A stretch of 62,703 nucleotides of DNA, taken from NCBI GenBank assembly GCA_003224085.1, contig QHYK01000055.1, positions 1 through 62,703 of the forward strand. Reading direction: 5' to 3'. The stretch's first letter is position 1, and the number at the start of each line of letters is the position of its first letter. Source of the stretch: Acidobacteriota bacterium. GTDB taxonomy: Bacteria; Acidobacteriota; Terriglobia; Acidiferrales; UBA7541. Both the position numbers and the translations under genes were made by a program. Shown here piece after piece: positions 17,097-26,620 of this stretch. The notes below the pieces were generated by a model. That model did no database searches. It was not told the origin of the DNA and saw only the letters and a program-made list of their open reading frames with translations.

Positions 17097-20000
17097 GTGC
17101 CCGAGAAGTCCATCCCCGAGAACGATCCAATCGTCACCAAATCGCTTGCGCCGCATTACGTTGTGTGCATGGTCATCCTCATGGCCACTCTTTTCTGGGC
17201 GCTATGGGATGAGGATTTCGGCCAGCGGCCTTGGAAAACTTTTCAGCACGAATGGAAAGAGCGCTATTCCTCTTTCCTGAAAGCGGCGCGCACCCAGTCG
17301 GCGCAATCGCAGAAGGAGATCGAGAGCGGCGCCGATTATCAGAAGCTGCAGCAGGATTACGAGGCCGCGAGCCAGAGCGCTGCGCCGCGCATCAAGGAAA
17401 TCAACGAGCGGCTGCGCAGCCTGGGCGCAGAACTGCTGGCGGTGCAAAACGTGTTCACCGATCGCCGCGCGTACGTAAACGCGTCAACCTACGACATGGA
17501 GACCACAAGCAGTCCTTCCTCGAAGAAAAGCAAGCAGCAGGATCTCGACGCGTACAAAAGCAAACCCAGCAGCGTCGAAATGCCCGACGGCAAGAAGCGC
17601 ACCTTTAAAAACTTTGACGAACTGGAAGAAACCTATAACGAGCTGCGCAACGAGCGGACGCAATTGAGCGCCGAACTGGGCGAGTTGCTCAAGCCGGTCA
17701 ACGAGAAGAAAGAGTTGATGGATTCCTACGTGACCGACCACATGGTGAGCCTGACGCCGGCGCAGCTGCAGAACCTGCAGAACGATGTCGAGTCGCTGAC
17801 ACCGAAAGTCCGCCAGATCAACGTAAACGAGCACGCAGCCAATCTGGAAAGAGAAGACAGCGCGCAGATTGTCGACCGCTGCGAATCATGCCACCTTGGA
17901 ATTCGCGAGCCGCTGAAGCTTACGGCGGCGTCCATGTCGTTGAAAGGGAAAAAGCCGGACGAATACGCGCGAGCGTTCACCAGCCATCCCGAGCGGGATT
18001 TGCTGAGAATTCATGATCCGGAGAAATTTGGCTGCTCGCCGTGCCATCAGGGAAATGGCCGCGCGACAACAAGCGTCGAAAAAGCTCATGGCAATTACGA
18101 GCACTGGCTGTGGCCGATTTTTACCCCGCAAAACTACGAAGCCGGCTGCCAGATTTGCCACTCCGCAGACATGGTCCTGACGGTCAACGACGTCGGCTGG
18201 GTTGTCAGCGAGGGAAAAGACCTGTTCCGCCAGCGCGGGTGCGTTGGCTGCCATCGCTACGAAGGTTACGACAAAGAGCCTGAAGACCTGCTCGCCAACG
18301 GTCAAGAGATCAAGCTGCTCGAGCAAAAGAAGAAAGACAATCTCAAACAGGCCGACGACTTCATGGCACAGGCCGACCAGGCGCAAACCAACGAAGAAGC
18401 GAATCACCTCAACGAACGCGCGGTTGCGCTCAAGGTCGAAAACAGCAAAGTCGATCTGCGCGTCATGCAGCTCGACCGCACGACCAAGAGCTTGTTTCAA
18501 GACATGAAAAAAGTTGGGCCGAACCTGAAGGACGTTCGCCTCAAACTTGACAAAAATTGGATTCCGGTGTGGCTGAAAAAGCCCACCGACTTCCGCCCAA
18601 CGACCAAGATGCCGAACTTCCGCTTGAACGATGAACAGATTAAAGCCATCGCGGCCTACGTCTGGCAATCCGGCCTAACCGATCCGCTTCCTAAACACAA
18701 GCCCGGAAACGCCGCGCATGGCAAGGAATTGTTCGAAGCCCGCGGCTGCCTGGCTTGCCACTCCATCGGCGAGGGCGATCAGATGCAGGGCGGCACGTTC
18801 GCGGCGAATCTCACGCGGGTCGGGGAAAAAGCGAACTACGATTATCTTGTTCGCTGGGTTCATAACGCTCGCGAGCGCACGCGCCCCTACTGCCCCTACG
18901 AGAAAAAAGACATTGGGCCCGAGGATTACAAGAAGAAGGGCCTGCCCTACGTCTTCGATCTGGATCACAGCAAATGCCCGAACGACGGCCACGAGCTGCA
19001 GGTTCAGAACATGACCGTGATGCCGAGCCTGCGCCTCTCCGAATCCGATGCGGAGGACATCGCCAGCTTTCTCATCACACAAAAGAAGAAGAACCCGTCT
19101 GATTATCCTGACGCGTCGTTCATGGATGATCCGAGCCTGAAGGCTGAAGGCAAAAAATGGATTCAATTCTTCGGGTGCGCCGGCTGCCATGAAATTTCCG
19201 GCCTTGAAGAGGAAGGCCGCATCGGCACTGAGCTGACCACGGAAGGCAGCAAGCCGGTCGAGCGCCTTGACCTCGCGCTGCTCACCGAAGTCGCGCAGCG
19301 CGGCGGCAGAGAGCCCATTAGCGACCCCGAAGATCTCGCGCGTTTGCCCGAAGGTCCTGCGAAAGAGCCTTGGTACGACCACAAGGGCTTCTTCGAGCAC
19401 AAACTCGCCGAACCCAATATTTGGGACCTGGGCAAAATCAAACCGCCCTCCGAACAGTTGCGCATGCCCAACCTGCATCTCACGAAAGAACAGGTTCGCG
19501 CCCTTACGACGTTTTTGCTCGGCAGTCAGGAAAATCCGCTTCCACCCAGCTACCAATACCGTCCGCTCGACTATCGCAAAGACATTCAGGAAGGCTGGTG
19601 GGTGGTCAAAAAATACAACTGCATGGGGTGCCACCAGCTCATTCCGGGCCAGAGAACCATCCTCATGGGTTTGGCGCGGTATCAGGATGCCCAAGAGCAG
19701 TTGCCTCCGAAGCTGCTCACCGAGGGCGCGCGCGTCGATCCCCAGTGGTTGCTGCGCTTCCTGAAGAACCCCGCGCTGAACGACCAGGACACGAATCGCA
19801 ACGGCATCCGAAGCTACCTACAAGTGCGCATGCCCACGTTCTCGTTCTCGGAAAACGAACTCGGCAAACTGGTGCGATTCTTCCAGGCGCTCTCGCGTCA
19901 GCCGTTCCCGTACATTCCGGAAGAAGTCCCCGTACTCACGGCCAAGGAAACGGAAATGGCGCGCAGTCTCTTCAGCAGCACGGCCGCGCCATGCCTGAAG

Positions 20001-20366
20001 TGCCACGCCACTGGCGAACCCGCGCACGACCGTACCGCTACAGCTCCGAACTTCCTCCAGGCACGCGGGCGATTGAAGCCTGACTGGATGGAGCAGTGGA
20101 TGCTGGACCCGCAAGCCATCAGCCCGGGCACCTCGATGCCGTCAGGACTGTTCAAGCGGCAAAACAATCACTGGGTCTTTTCTGGCCCGACTCCGCCATC
20201 GTTCCAGGGCTATGACAAAGACCATACGAAGCTCCTTGTGGATTACATCCTGCAACTTACGCCCGAGGAGCAACGGCGCGTCTCAGCTTCGATGGGACGC
20301 TCGAGCGCAGCCGGCAGCTCCAAAGCGTCCGGCGCAAGCGCAGGTGGTCACGGAGCGGGCAAATAG
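17097..20366 (+). CDS. Membrane-anchored octaheme cytochrome c of the bc-type complex
   Basis: 1,089 residues starting at GTG 17097, with GGAGG six bases upstream. One membrane helix (residues 20-37) is followed by a long charged coiled-coil-like region (60-250) and eight CxxCH heme sites: CESCH 262, CSPCH 313, CQICH 351, CVGCH 382, CLACH 551, CAGCH 694, CMGCH 842 and CLKCH 966. Between hemes there are typical cytochrome c domains with distal methionines (for example TKMPNFRL, MPSLRLS and RMPTFSF). It takes the place of cytochrome c1 and could wire cytochrome b/Rieske directly to the oxidase CuA. The C-terminus is Ser/Ala/Gly-rich. Confidence 0.92.
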   Translation: MPEKSIPENDPIVTKSLAPHYVVCMVILMATLFWALWDEDFGQRPWKTFQHEWKERYSSFLKAARTQSAQSQKEIESGADYQKLQQDYEAASQSAAPRIKEINERLRSLGAELLAVQNVFTDRRAYVNASTYDMETTSSPSSKKSKQQDLDAYKSKPSSVEMPDGKKRTFKNFDELEETYNELRNERTQLSAELGELLKPVNEKKELMDSYVTDHMVSLTPAQLQNLQNDVESLTPKVRQINVNEHAANLEREDSAQIVDRCESCHLGIREPLKLTAASMSLKGKKPDEYARAFTSHPERDLLRIHDPEKFGCSPCHQGNGRATTSVEKAHGNYEHWLWPIFTPQNYEAGCQICHSADMVLTVNDVGWVVSEGKDLFRQRGCVGCHRYEGYDKEPEDLLANGQEIKLLEQKKKDNLKQADDFMAQADQAQTNEEANHLNERAVALKVENSKVDLRVMQLDRTTKSLFQDMKKVGPNLKDVRLKLDKNWIPVWLKKPTDFRPTTKMPNFRLNDEQIKAIAAYVWQSGLTDPLPKHKPGNAAHGKELFEARGCLACHSIGEGDQMQGGTFAANLTRVGEKANYDYLVRWVHNARERTRPYCPYEKKDIGPEDYKKKGLPYVFDLDHSKCPNDGHELQVQNMTVMPSLRLSESDAEDIASFLITQKKKNPSDYPDASFMDDPSLKAEGKKWIQFFGCAGCHEISGLEEEGRIGTELTTEGSKPVERLDLALLTEVAQRGGREPISDPEDLARLPEGPAKEPWYDHKGFFEHKLAEPNIWDLGKIKPPSEQLRMPNLHLTKEQVRALTTFLLGSQENPLPPSYQYRPLDYRKDIQEGWWVVKKYNCMGCHQLIPGQRTILMGLARYQDAQEQLPPKLLTEGARVDPQWLLRFLKNPALNDQDTNRNGIRSYLQVRMPTFSFSENELGKLVRFFQALSRQPFPYIPEEVPVLTAKETEMARSLFSSTAAPCLKCHATGEPAHDRTATAPNFLQARGRLKPDWMEQWMLDPQAISPGTSMPSGLFKRQNNHWVFSGPTPPSFQGYDKDHTKLLVDYILQLTPEEQRRVSASMGRSSAAGSSKASGASAGGHGAGK

Positions 20367-20412
20367 AACTTCAAATTTGAGAGATTTTCATTCTCAGGGG
20401 AGAGAGAAAGAA

Positions 20413-21186
20413 ATGAAAACAAAAACTTGGAGGGCAATTAGCTTGCCCGCGCTGTGCGGCCTCGTTCTCCTTGCGGGCTGCGGCGGCAAGAAAGAGGAAA
20501 CGGCGGAGCAGCCCGCGGCCACGCCCACTGCGGCTCCGGCCGCCACACCGATCGATCCAGCGACCGCCGCGACCGTCAGCGGCACCGTGAAGTTTGACGG
20601 CGCGGCCCCTCCGGCCGCGAAGATTGACATGAGCCAGGATCCCGCCTGCAAAGGCACGAACACGGCCGAAGCCGTAGTGGTCAGCGGCGGCCATCTCGAG
20701 AACGTGTTCGTGTATGTGAAGGAAGGTCTCGGCGGCCGCACCTTCGACATTCCGAAAGAAGCTGTCGCGCTCGACCAGGGCGGCTGCAGATATCATCCGC
20801 ACGTGCTCGGGGTGATGGCCGGCCAGGACATCAAGATCGTCAACAGCGATCCCACGACTCACAACATTCATCCCCAGCCGAAGGACAATCGCGAGTGGAA
20901 CGAATCTCAGCCGCCGCAGTCGGCGCCGCTCAACAAGAATTTCTCGCGCGAAGAAATTTTGCTCCCCGTAAAGTGCAACCAGCATCCGTGGATGAAAATG
21001 TACGTCAACGTGGTGAAGAGCCCCTTTTATGCGGTCACCGGCGCTGACGGCAAATATGAAATCAAAGGCCTTCCGCCGGGTGATTACACGCTGGCCTTTG
21101 TGCACGAAAAGTATCCGGAGCAAGACATGAAAGTCACCCTGACAGCAAAAGAGGCGAAGACGGTCGACGTGACCTTCAAGCCGTAG
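20413..21186 (+). CDS. Cupredoxin-like lipoprotein with carboxypeptidase-regulatory end
   Basis: 257 residues. The ATG at 20413 begins a lipoprotein signal with lipobox LLAGC (Cys23), then an Ala/Pro/Thr linker. The core contains GQDIKIVNSDPTTHNIHPQP (His150 or His153) and the loop KCNQHPWMKMY (Cys188, His191, and Met194 or Met196), the ligand order of a type 1 copper site. It ends with a GKYEIKGLPPGDYTL sandwich segment as in carboxypeptidase-regulatory domains. It is likely a membrane-tethered periplasmic electron carrier or copper protein working with the octaheme cytochrome, 46 bases upstream. Copper binding is inferred from the motif. Confidence 0.82.
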   Translation: MKTKTWRAISLPALCGLVLLAGCGGKKEETAEQPAATPTAAPAATPIDPATAATVSGTVKFDGAAPPAAKIDMSQDPACKGTNTAEAVVVSGGHLENVFVYVKEGLGGRTFDIPKEAVALDQGGCRYHPHVLGVMAGQDIKIVNSDPTTHNIHPQPKDNREWNESQPPQSAPLNKNFSREEILLPVKCNQHPWMKMYVNVVKSPFYAVTGADGKYEIKGLPPGDYTLAFVHEKYPEQDMKVTLTAKEAKTVDVTFKP

Positions 21187-21234
21187 CATGAGATTCTTTG
21201 CACCAGTTTCCCATCACCCGTGTGAGGAGGCGAC

Positions 21235-21462
21235 TTGCTTGCCGTGATGCTCTTGATCTCGATTGTGCTCGGCTTGATCCCCCTTGCGGGCATTGCCTGG
21301 ATCGCTGTCAGCGGCACACTAACCACCGTCGACGGTCTCTTCGAGAGCCTTATCATGCTCAGTCTCTCTGCCGTTTTCTTTCTCAATGCTTTCTGGGAGC
21401 TCCGGGGCCAAAACAAGCCGCCCGGTCCGGGTAAGCCCGGTTCGTCCTCTGACCAAAGTTGA
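21235..21462 (+). CDS. Small two-helix membrane protein in the bc-type operon
   Basis: 75 residues starting at TTG 21235, four bases after a GAGGAGG ribosome site. It has two membrane helices (about residues 2-25 and 37-55), then a polar Pro/Gly/Ser tail. No family is recognised. Its strand, spacing (48 bases after the cupredoxin gene) and strong ribosome site suggest a small accessory subunit of the respiratory complex. Confidence 0.6.
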   Translation: MLAVMLLISIVLGLIPLAGIAWIAVSGTLTTVDGLFESLIMLSLSAVFFLNAFWELRGQNKPPGPGKPGSSSDQS

Positions 21463-21663
21463 AACGTGCTCGAAACATGCACATGGTAATTCCGGGCCCA
21501 GCTTGGGCCATGAGGCCTGCCGTTTTTGTTTCGCGCGAGCGTTGATTTGTTATCCCAAAGCCGGGTCGTGTTCTTTACGAAGGGTGGTGAAGCCCGCCTG
21601 TCGCGAGCAGGGCTCTGCTTTTCCCTCTAACGCCCGTAAAATAGACTCCTGCGACTGCTAGAC

Positions 21664-22602
21664 ATGAAAACATCTTCGCGATCTTCCGCAAACGGTGGCG
21701 GCGAAGAAAATCCGGCTGCGCAACTCAGCGCGCCGCCGGAAAAATCCCCGCACGGCATGTCCACGCGCACGCGCTTGCTGTTTTATTTCGCCGCGTGGCT
21801 CATCGTGCTCCTTCCCTTTCTCTTTTGGTGGAACACCTGGTTCGGCCGCCGGCTTTCCGACCAACAAATCACGCAATATTTGGCCGATGATAAACGGCCG
21901 CGCCATATCCAGCACGCGCTGGTGCAGATTGGCGAGCGCATCGGGCGGCATGACGCCGCAGCAGCGCGCTGGTATCCCCAACTCGTCCGTCTCGCTTCGC
22001 ATCCCGTCGAGGAAGTGCGCAACACCGACGCCTGGCTGATGGGGCAGGACACTGGGGGTGCGGGATTCCACGAGGCGCTATTAAGGATGTTGCAGGATCC
22101 CTCGCCGATGGTGCAGGGAAACGCCGCCCTTTCCTTGGTTCGCTTTGGCGACGGGTCGGGCCGCGAGCAAATCGTCGCGCTGCTGCATCCCGCTCACATT
22201 TTCGCGCCAAATGCGGGCCGTGTCCTAGACACTGCACGCGTGGGCACCGCCATCCGCCAGGGCGGGATCGTCGCCAAACTTCAACTGGCGGGGGCGGCTT
22301 GGGCCAATTCCCCAAATGACGAATCAACGGCGGAAATTCGTTCGCCTATCGGCGGCCGTGTTCACTCGATCTCGGCACCTACCGGAGCGAGCGTCCCCGC
22401 TGGCGCCGAAATCGCCACCGTCGATCCCGGCGATGAACAAGTCTGGGAAGCCCTGCGCGCGCTCTATCTCATCGGCCGCGCCGAAGACCTGCCCGCGATC
22501 CGGCCTTACGAGCGCGAATCGCGCGACCTCCCCGACCGCGTCCGCCAGCAAGCCCTTCTTGCTGACCAAGCCATCCGCTCGCGCGCCTCGGCGCCTGAAT
22601 GA
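21664..22602 (+). CDS. Membrane-anchored HEAT-repeat protein with a lipoyl-like insert
   Basis: 312 residues. A polar N-terminus and one membrane helix (about 36-58) precede HEAT-type helical repeats (about 80-180: HALVQIGERI, PQLVRLASHPVEEVRN and LLRMLQDPSPMVQGNAALSLVRFG). A segment at about 224-258 (IRSPIGGRVHSISAPTGASV, then PAGAEIATVDP) has the look of a biotinyl/lipoyl or HlyD barrel-sandwich half. It lacks the DKA lysine, so no cofactor attachment is expected. A last helical repeat (WEALRALYLIGRAEDLPAI) closes the fold. No known function; position suggests a scaffold or assembly factor of the bc-type complex. Confidence 0.7.
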   Translation: MKTSSRSSANGGGEENPAAQLSAPPEKSPHGMSTRTRLLFYFAAWLIVLLPFLFWWNTWFGRRLSDQQITQYLADDKRPRHIQHALVQIGERIGRHDAAAARWYPQLVRLASHPVEEVRNTDAWLMGQDTGGAGFHEALLRMLQDPSPMVQGNAALSLVRFGDGSGREQIVALLHPAHIFAPNAGRVLDTARVGTAIRQGGIVAKLQLAGAAWANSPNDESTAEIRSPIGGRVHSISAPTGASVPAGAEIATVDPGDEQVWEALRALYLIGRAEDLPAIRPYERESRDLPDRVRQQALLADQAIRSRASAPE

Positions 22603-22687
22603 CCACTCCTACGAACACCGAAGCTTTTGTTGCTATCACGGTTGGCCGAGTCTGCCTGCACTGAGCTTTCACGGTGGAGAAGTTTTT

Positions 22688-23050
22688 TCACCACCGCATG
22701 GCGCCAAAAATGTTCGTAAGCACGAGGCCATTGAATCGCTGCAAAATAGACCACGGGATGCGCCCCTGCGGGAACTTGAGCCCCACGAAAAAGCGGTTGT
22801 TGGCTACCTTCTGGCAATAGACCACTTCGCCCCGCATGGAGATTTCTTCCTTCATGGGAGTCACATCTGCCTGCTCGCCATGCATCCAGGCGCTTGTGGA
22901 CTGCACGCGAATACCATGCGCACTGATGTTATCGGTGAAGGTCCTCTCGCATCGGTCGTCGTTCGCACGCGCGACCGGCGAGAGGTGCACCTCCATCATA
23001 ATGGGTAGTCTTCTTTCTTCCCTGCCGTTGAGGCGGTGATCGGAACCCAT
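22688..23050 (-). CDS. PilZ-domain protein
   Basis: About 120 residues from the ATG at 23050; a TTG at 23071 is an alternative. PilZ features appear in order: REERRLPIMMEV near the start (the RxxxR-like motif that contacts cyclic di-GMP), DNISAHGIRVQS (the D/NxSxxG motif) and GEVVYCQ...NRFFVGLKF. A single-domain c-di-GMP receptor would act by binding a partner. The first motif is imperfect, so nucleotide binding is not certain. It is convergent with the HEAT gene. Confidence 0.82.
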   Translation of the reverse strand: MGSDHRLNGREERRLPIMMEVHLSPVARANDDRCERTFTDNISAHGIRVQSTSAWMHGEQADVTPMKEEISMRGEVVYCQKVANNRFFVGLKFPQGRIPWSILQRFNGLVLTNIFGAMRW

Positions 23051-23510
23051 GCCTTGTCCCTTGCAAAGCAACTTGAGTTTTGGCCCATGTTACCGAGGCT
23101 GGTGGGAATTGAACGAGAAGTCTGACTGGTTGTCCTACTCGGCTGGTCGGCGCTTGTAGCGTTCCACTTCGTCCGGTGTGTTTTACCCCTGGTAAAATCC
23201 CCTGGTTCACAGCTTAATTAATTTCCTTCAGGATGTCAATCCAGTGAACACCTGAGCACCCGCCAGTACGCCCTTGCCGCAATAAACTAATAGTACCTCT
23301 ACAATTCGATCAATTCTTGGACTCTTACTCCCCGCCCAAATGGGAGCAAAGTGCATCAAAATTTTTGATGCATCGAATGCAATGTTCTGAGGGATAGAGT
23401 ATCTAACGCGGTGGTACGCTCATTCTGAGGCCTTTAGCAGGGGCTGGGCATCCAACCGTCGCCAAAGTAGGCCGCCGGAAATTTCCGATGACCGGCACAG
23501 GGACCAGGCC
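23051..23510. other. Intergenic region before cobA
   Basis: About 460 bases between divergent genes with no gene recognised. The usual signature boxes of a cobalamin riboswitch were looked for upstream of cobA and not found. Confidence 0.5.
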
Positions 23511-24338
23511 ATGAAGACGCCAATTCGAAAAGGAAAAGTCTATTTGATGGGAGCGGGACCGGGGAATCCGGAACTGCTGACGGTACGGGCGATGCAGATC
23601 CTGAAGAGCGCCGAGGTCGTGTTGCACGACCACCTCGTGCCGCAGGAAATTCTCGATTTGATTCCGGCGTGGACACAAGTGCGCAACGTGGGCAAGCGCT
23701 GTGGACAAGCGGGAATCTCGCAGGACCAGATTCACGCATTGCTGATTGCGGCCGCTCGGGAAGGCAAGCAGGTCGTGCGGCTCAAAGGCGGGGACCCGCT
23801 GCTTTTCGGGCGCGTGGGTGAAGAAATGGAAACCCTGGCGCGCGCAGGGGTCGAGTTTGAAGTGATACCCGGAGTAACTTCGGCGATGGGCGCGGCCGCG
23901 GCGGCAAAGATTCCCCTAACCGACCGCCGGTACGCTTCAAAGCTGATTTTCTTGAGCCATCACACAGCCGGAAACGTATCTCCGGAATGGGATGACGTGG
24001 TCTTGAGAGACGCGACGTATGCTGTGTACATGCCGGGAAAAAACTACAGCGCAATTGCGACAAAGCTAATGGAAGGTGGGTTGGACGCGGCGACACCGTG
24101 CGCCATCGTGGCCAATGCCACGCAGGCAGATCAGCAAATTCATCGCACGACGTTGCAAGAATTGGCTCTGGAGGAACGGCTGCCTGCTCCTTCCCTGCTG
24201 ATCATCGGCGAGGTTGCGAGACCCCTGCCGCCTCCCCAAGAGGAAAAGGATGATTTTGGGTGGGAGACGCCCGCGAAAACGACTGAGGTAGTATTGGACT
24301 TGGGCGAGACCCGCAAGGAAGAAGAGATCATCGGGTGA
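23511..24338 (+). CDS. cobA: Uroporphyrinogen-III C-methyltransferase
   Basis: 275 residues, the size of single-domain SUMT. It adds methyl groups from S-adenosylmethionine at C2 and C7 of uroporphyrinogen III to make precorrin-2, for siroheme or cobalamin. Family motifs are KVYLMGAGPGNPELLTVRA at the start, VVRLKGGDPLLFGRVGEE, and EVIPGVTSAMGAAAAAKIPLTDR. A charged tail of about 35 residues is extra. No fused CysG oxidase/ferrochelatase domain is present. The hemD gene, which makes its substrate, lies next to it in convergent orientation. Confidence 0.94.
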   Translation: MKTPIRKGKVYLMGAGPGNPELLTVRAMQILKSAEVVLHDHLVPQEILDLIPAWTQVRNVGKRCGQAGISQDQIHALLIAAAREGKQVVRLKGGDPLLFGRVGEEMETLARAGVEFEVIPGVTSAMGAAAAAKIPLTDRRYASKLIFLSHHTAGNVSPEWDDVVLRDATYAVYMPGKNYSAIATKLMEGGLDAATPCAIVANATQADQQIHRTTLQELALEERLPAPSLLIIGEVARPLPPPQEEKDDFGWETPAKTTEVVLDLGETRKEEEIIG

Positions 24339-24453
24339 GGTCGGGCAGACCGCTTTATTCGACCCTCTGCCGCGGTCAAACAAAGGAAAAAGCTCAGGCA
24401 GGTCACGGCTATGCTCAGGGGGCGGTTTTCACAATCGTCCGAATAAGCCGAGC

Positions 24454-25323
24454 CTAAGCTAAAGCTGTCCCTACATTCCGCTTTTTGGCAAGCAGAGCGG
24501 CGGCTTGGTCCGCAGTTTCTTTCACGAGAAAGCCCATCTTGGGATGAGACGGCTCCAGATCGGGCTGAATTCCGTTCCGCTGTAGTTCCTCGGACGTGGT
24601 CGGGCCGATCGAAGCAACCATGGCGCGGCGCAGTCCTTGGCGCATTAGTTCTTCCAGCTGCATTTTGGCCGCAACTTGAAACAGATGCGTGACTTGCACG
24701 CTGGTAGTGAAAAAAATGACGTCGATGCTGCCTGCGGCAATTTCCTGGATCGCACATTCCAGCGGAGAGGTGTTTTCCGGCAGCGCCCATCGGTAGACAG
24801 GGACGCGCGTGACGATGGCGCCGCGCTCTGTGAGGCTAGAAATTAGCTCAGGATTCGAAACGCCATATTCCTGGAGCGCAATGCGCGCACCGCGGAGGCG
24901 AAAATCCGCTGACGACTTTGGGGCTTCATCGAGCGATTGCAGAAGTTCCCGCCAGGTGTTGGGCTCAGGCACAGTGAGAGCCGGAGTGACGCCGAGTTCG
25001 CGCAATACGGCAATCGGCTTGGGGCCTCGAGGCACGACTTTCACGCGTTGCAATGCGGCGACGAAATCTTCGCGGCGGTATTTCGTTTCCGCAACGCTCA
25101 AAACCGCCCGCGTGCCGCCGCCGGTTAAAAAAATTACGATGTCATATTTACCAGCCAGGAGCGATTCGGCAAAGGACAGCGCTTCGCTGTTCGAATCGAG
25201 CGGGACTTCGCGCATCGCCGGGGCAACGATTGCCTCGCCGCCGTAGGTGGAAATGAGTTTGGCGAGTTCGGCAGCGCGGCGGCTTTCCAATGCCAATACT
25301 CGCAGCCCGGTGAATCCGCTCAT
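24454..25323 (-). CDS. hemD: Uroporphyrinogen-III synthase
   Basis: 289 residues, two-domain HemD fold. It closes and inverts ring D of hydroxymethylbilane to give uroporphyrinogen III. Recognisable parts are LRVLALESRRAAELAKLI at the start, DIVIFLTGGGTRAVL, LRGARIALQEYGVSNPEL at the domain junction, VPVYRW, DVIFFTTSVQVTHLF and VASIGPTTSEELQRNGI near the end. HemD sequences vary strongly, but order and length fit well. It converges on cobA, with 115 bases between the stop codons. Confidence 0.88.
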   Translation of the reverse strand: MSGFTGLRVLALESRRAAELAKLISTYGGEAIVAPAMREVPLDSNSEALSFAESLLAGKYDIVIFLTGGGTRAVLSVAETKYRREDFVAALQRVKVVPRGPKPIAVLRELGVTPALTVPEPNTWRELLQSLDEAPKSSADFRLRGARIALQEYGVSNPELISSLTERGAIVTRVPVYRWALPENTSPLECAIQEIAAGSIDVIFFTTSVQVTHLFQVAAKMQLEELMRQGLRRAMVASIGPTTSEELQRNGIQPDLEPSHPKMGFLVKETADQAAALLAKKRNVGTALA

Positions 25324-25431
25324 GGGTTGAAATTGTGAAACAGAACCGCGTTTAACACCAGCGGGAAATCGGTTAAGGTAAGGGCGAATTCGAAATAGCG
25401 AGCATCCGCAAGATGAATGGTCTCCGGTGCG

Positions 25432-26499
25432 CTATTTCTGATTATCACCTGGCGCCCGGTCAAGGTAATGGACCTCGCCGGCTTCGAGGAGGCGTGTAGC
25501 CGCGGCTTCCGGAGTGAGGTCGCGCTGCGGCGAAGCGAGCAGTTCGTAGCCAACCATGAACTTTCGGACGGTGGCGGAACGCAGGAGCGGCGGGAAATAG
25601 TGCGCGTGAAGATGCCAAGCTTCATGGGGTTGACCGTTGGTCGGCGGCTGGTGGAAGCCCATGGAATAAGGGAAAGCTGTTTCAAACAAATTATCGTAAC
25701 GAACGGTGATGCGCCGTAGGATGTCGCCGAGAAAACCGCGCTCCGCCGGGCTGAGCTGATCCAGCGACGCGATATGGTGCTTGCTCACGACGAGCGTTTC
25801 GAAGGGCCACACAGCCCAAAAGGGGACGACGACGGCAAACGCATCGTTCTGGCAAACCACGCGCTCGTTGCGTCGCATCTCTAGTTGCAAGTAATCGCAC
25901 AGCAGGCAGGAATGTTTTTTCGAGTGATAAGCCAGCAGAGATTCGTCTTCGCGTGCAGGAAGATTCGGGAGCGTAGCGTTGGCCCAGATCTGGCAGTGAG
26001 GGTGCGGGTTGCTGGCGCCCATGAGTTCGCCGCGATTCTCGAAAATTTGAACGTTGCGAACCCAGGGAATTTCCGCGAGTTCGGAAAATTGCTCTGCCCA
26101 GGCATCCACCACGCCACGCAATTCCGGAGCATCCATGCGCGGAAAGGTGAGATCGTGACGAGGAGAAAAACACAGGACACGGCACATGCCGCGGTCCGTC
26201 TGCGCGACGAGCAAACCATCCTTCTCATATTGCAGTGGCTCCACATCCGGTAAGAGTGCGGGAAAGTCATTATCGAACGCGTAGGTACCCGTGTATTGCG
26301 GTGTTTGCTTGCCTCCCGCACGCTTGTTTCCGGGGCACAGGTAGCAGTTGGGATCATAGGTGAGAGACGGAGGCGCAGGGAGTCTTTCCACTTTTCCTTG
26401 CCACGGCCGCTGCGTCCGCTGCGGAGAAACGAGCACCCATTCCCGCAGGAGAGGGTTGAAACGTTTGTGCGGAGTAGAAAGCAGTCTTTCAAGATTCAT
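25432..26499 (-). CDS. galT: Galactose-1-phosphate uridylyltransferase
   Basis: 355 residues. It exchanges UMP between UDP-glucose and galactose-1-phosphate in the Leloir pathway. The active site NPHPHCQIWAN (about 164-174, second His as nucleophile) is present, as is the zinc pair in CYLCPGNKRAGG (52-55) and a FENRGELMGASNPHPH loop. The C-terminal domain carries HAHYFPPLLRSATVRKFMVGYE. It lies downstream of galK on the same strand with 144 bases between, a stretch that contains a REP-like repeat. Confidence 0.94.
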   Translation of the reverse strand: MNLERLLSTPHKRFNPLLREWVLVSPQRTQRPWQGKVERLPAPPSLTYDPNCYLCPGNKRAGGKQTPQYTGTYAFDNDFPALLPDVEPLQYEKDGLLVAQTDRGMCRVLCFSPRHDLTFPRMDAPELRGVVDAWAEQFSELAEIPWVRNVQIFENRGELMGASNPHPHCQIWANATLPNLPAREDESLLAYHSKKHSCLLCDYLQLEMRRNERVVCQNDAFAVVVPFWAVWPFETLVVSKHHIASLDQLSPAERGFLGDILRRITVRYDNLFETAFPYSMGFHQPPTNGQPHEAWHLHAHYFPPLLRSATVRKFMVGYELLASPQRDLTPEAAATRLLEAGEVHYLDRAPGDNQK

Positions 26500-26580
26500 G
26501 CTGAAGTTTGCCGGCCATGAATGTTAGCAGGGTTAGGAGCTAACGCGATGGAAGGAAAAAGCAATTCCTCGTTCCGTAAA

Positions 26581-26620
26581 GGCATCCGGAGCGTAAAAGT
26601 CGCGCTTCGCTCGGTATGAC
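26581..26620 (-). repeat. Dispersed REP-like repeat, copy 2
   Basis: It lies between galK and galT and is nearly identical over its length to copy 1 at 2251-2288. It may influence the amount of galT transcript by forming structure in the mRNA. Confidence 0.7.

Noticed and set aside
18675-19694. Long minus-strand ORF opposite the octaheme cytochrome
   Set aside because: It is antisense to eight well-ordered heme motifs, with no ribosome site and no homology recognised.
23051-23510. Possible cobalamin riboswitch upstream of cobA
   Set aside because: The conserved B12-box type sequence was not found, and the spacing to the start codon holds no extended hairpins.
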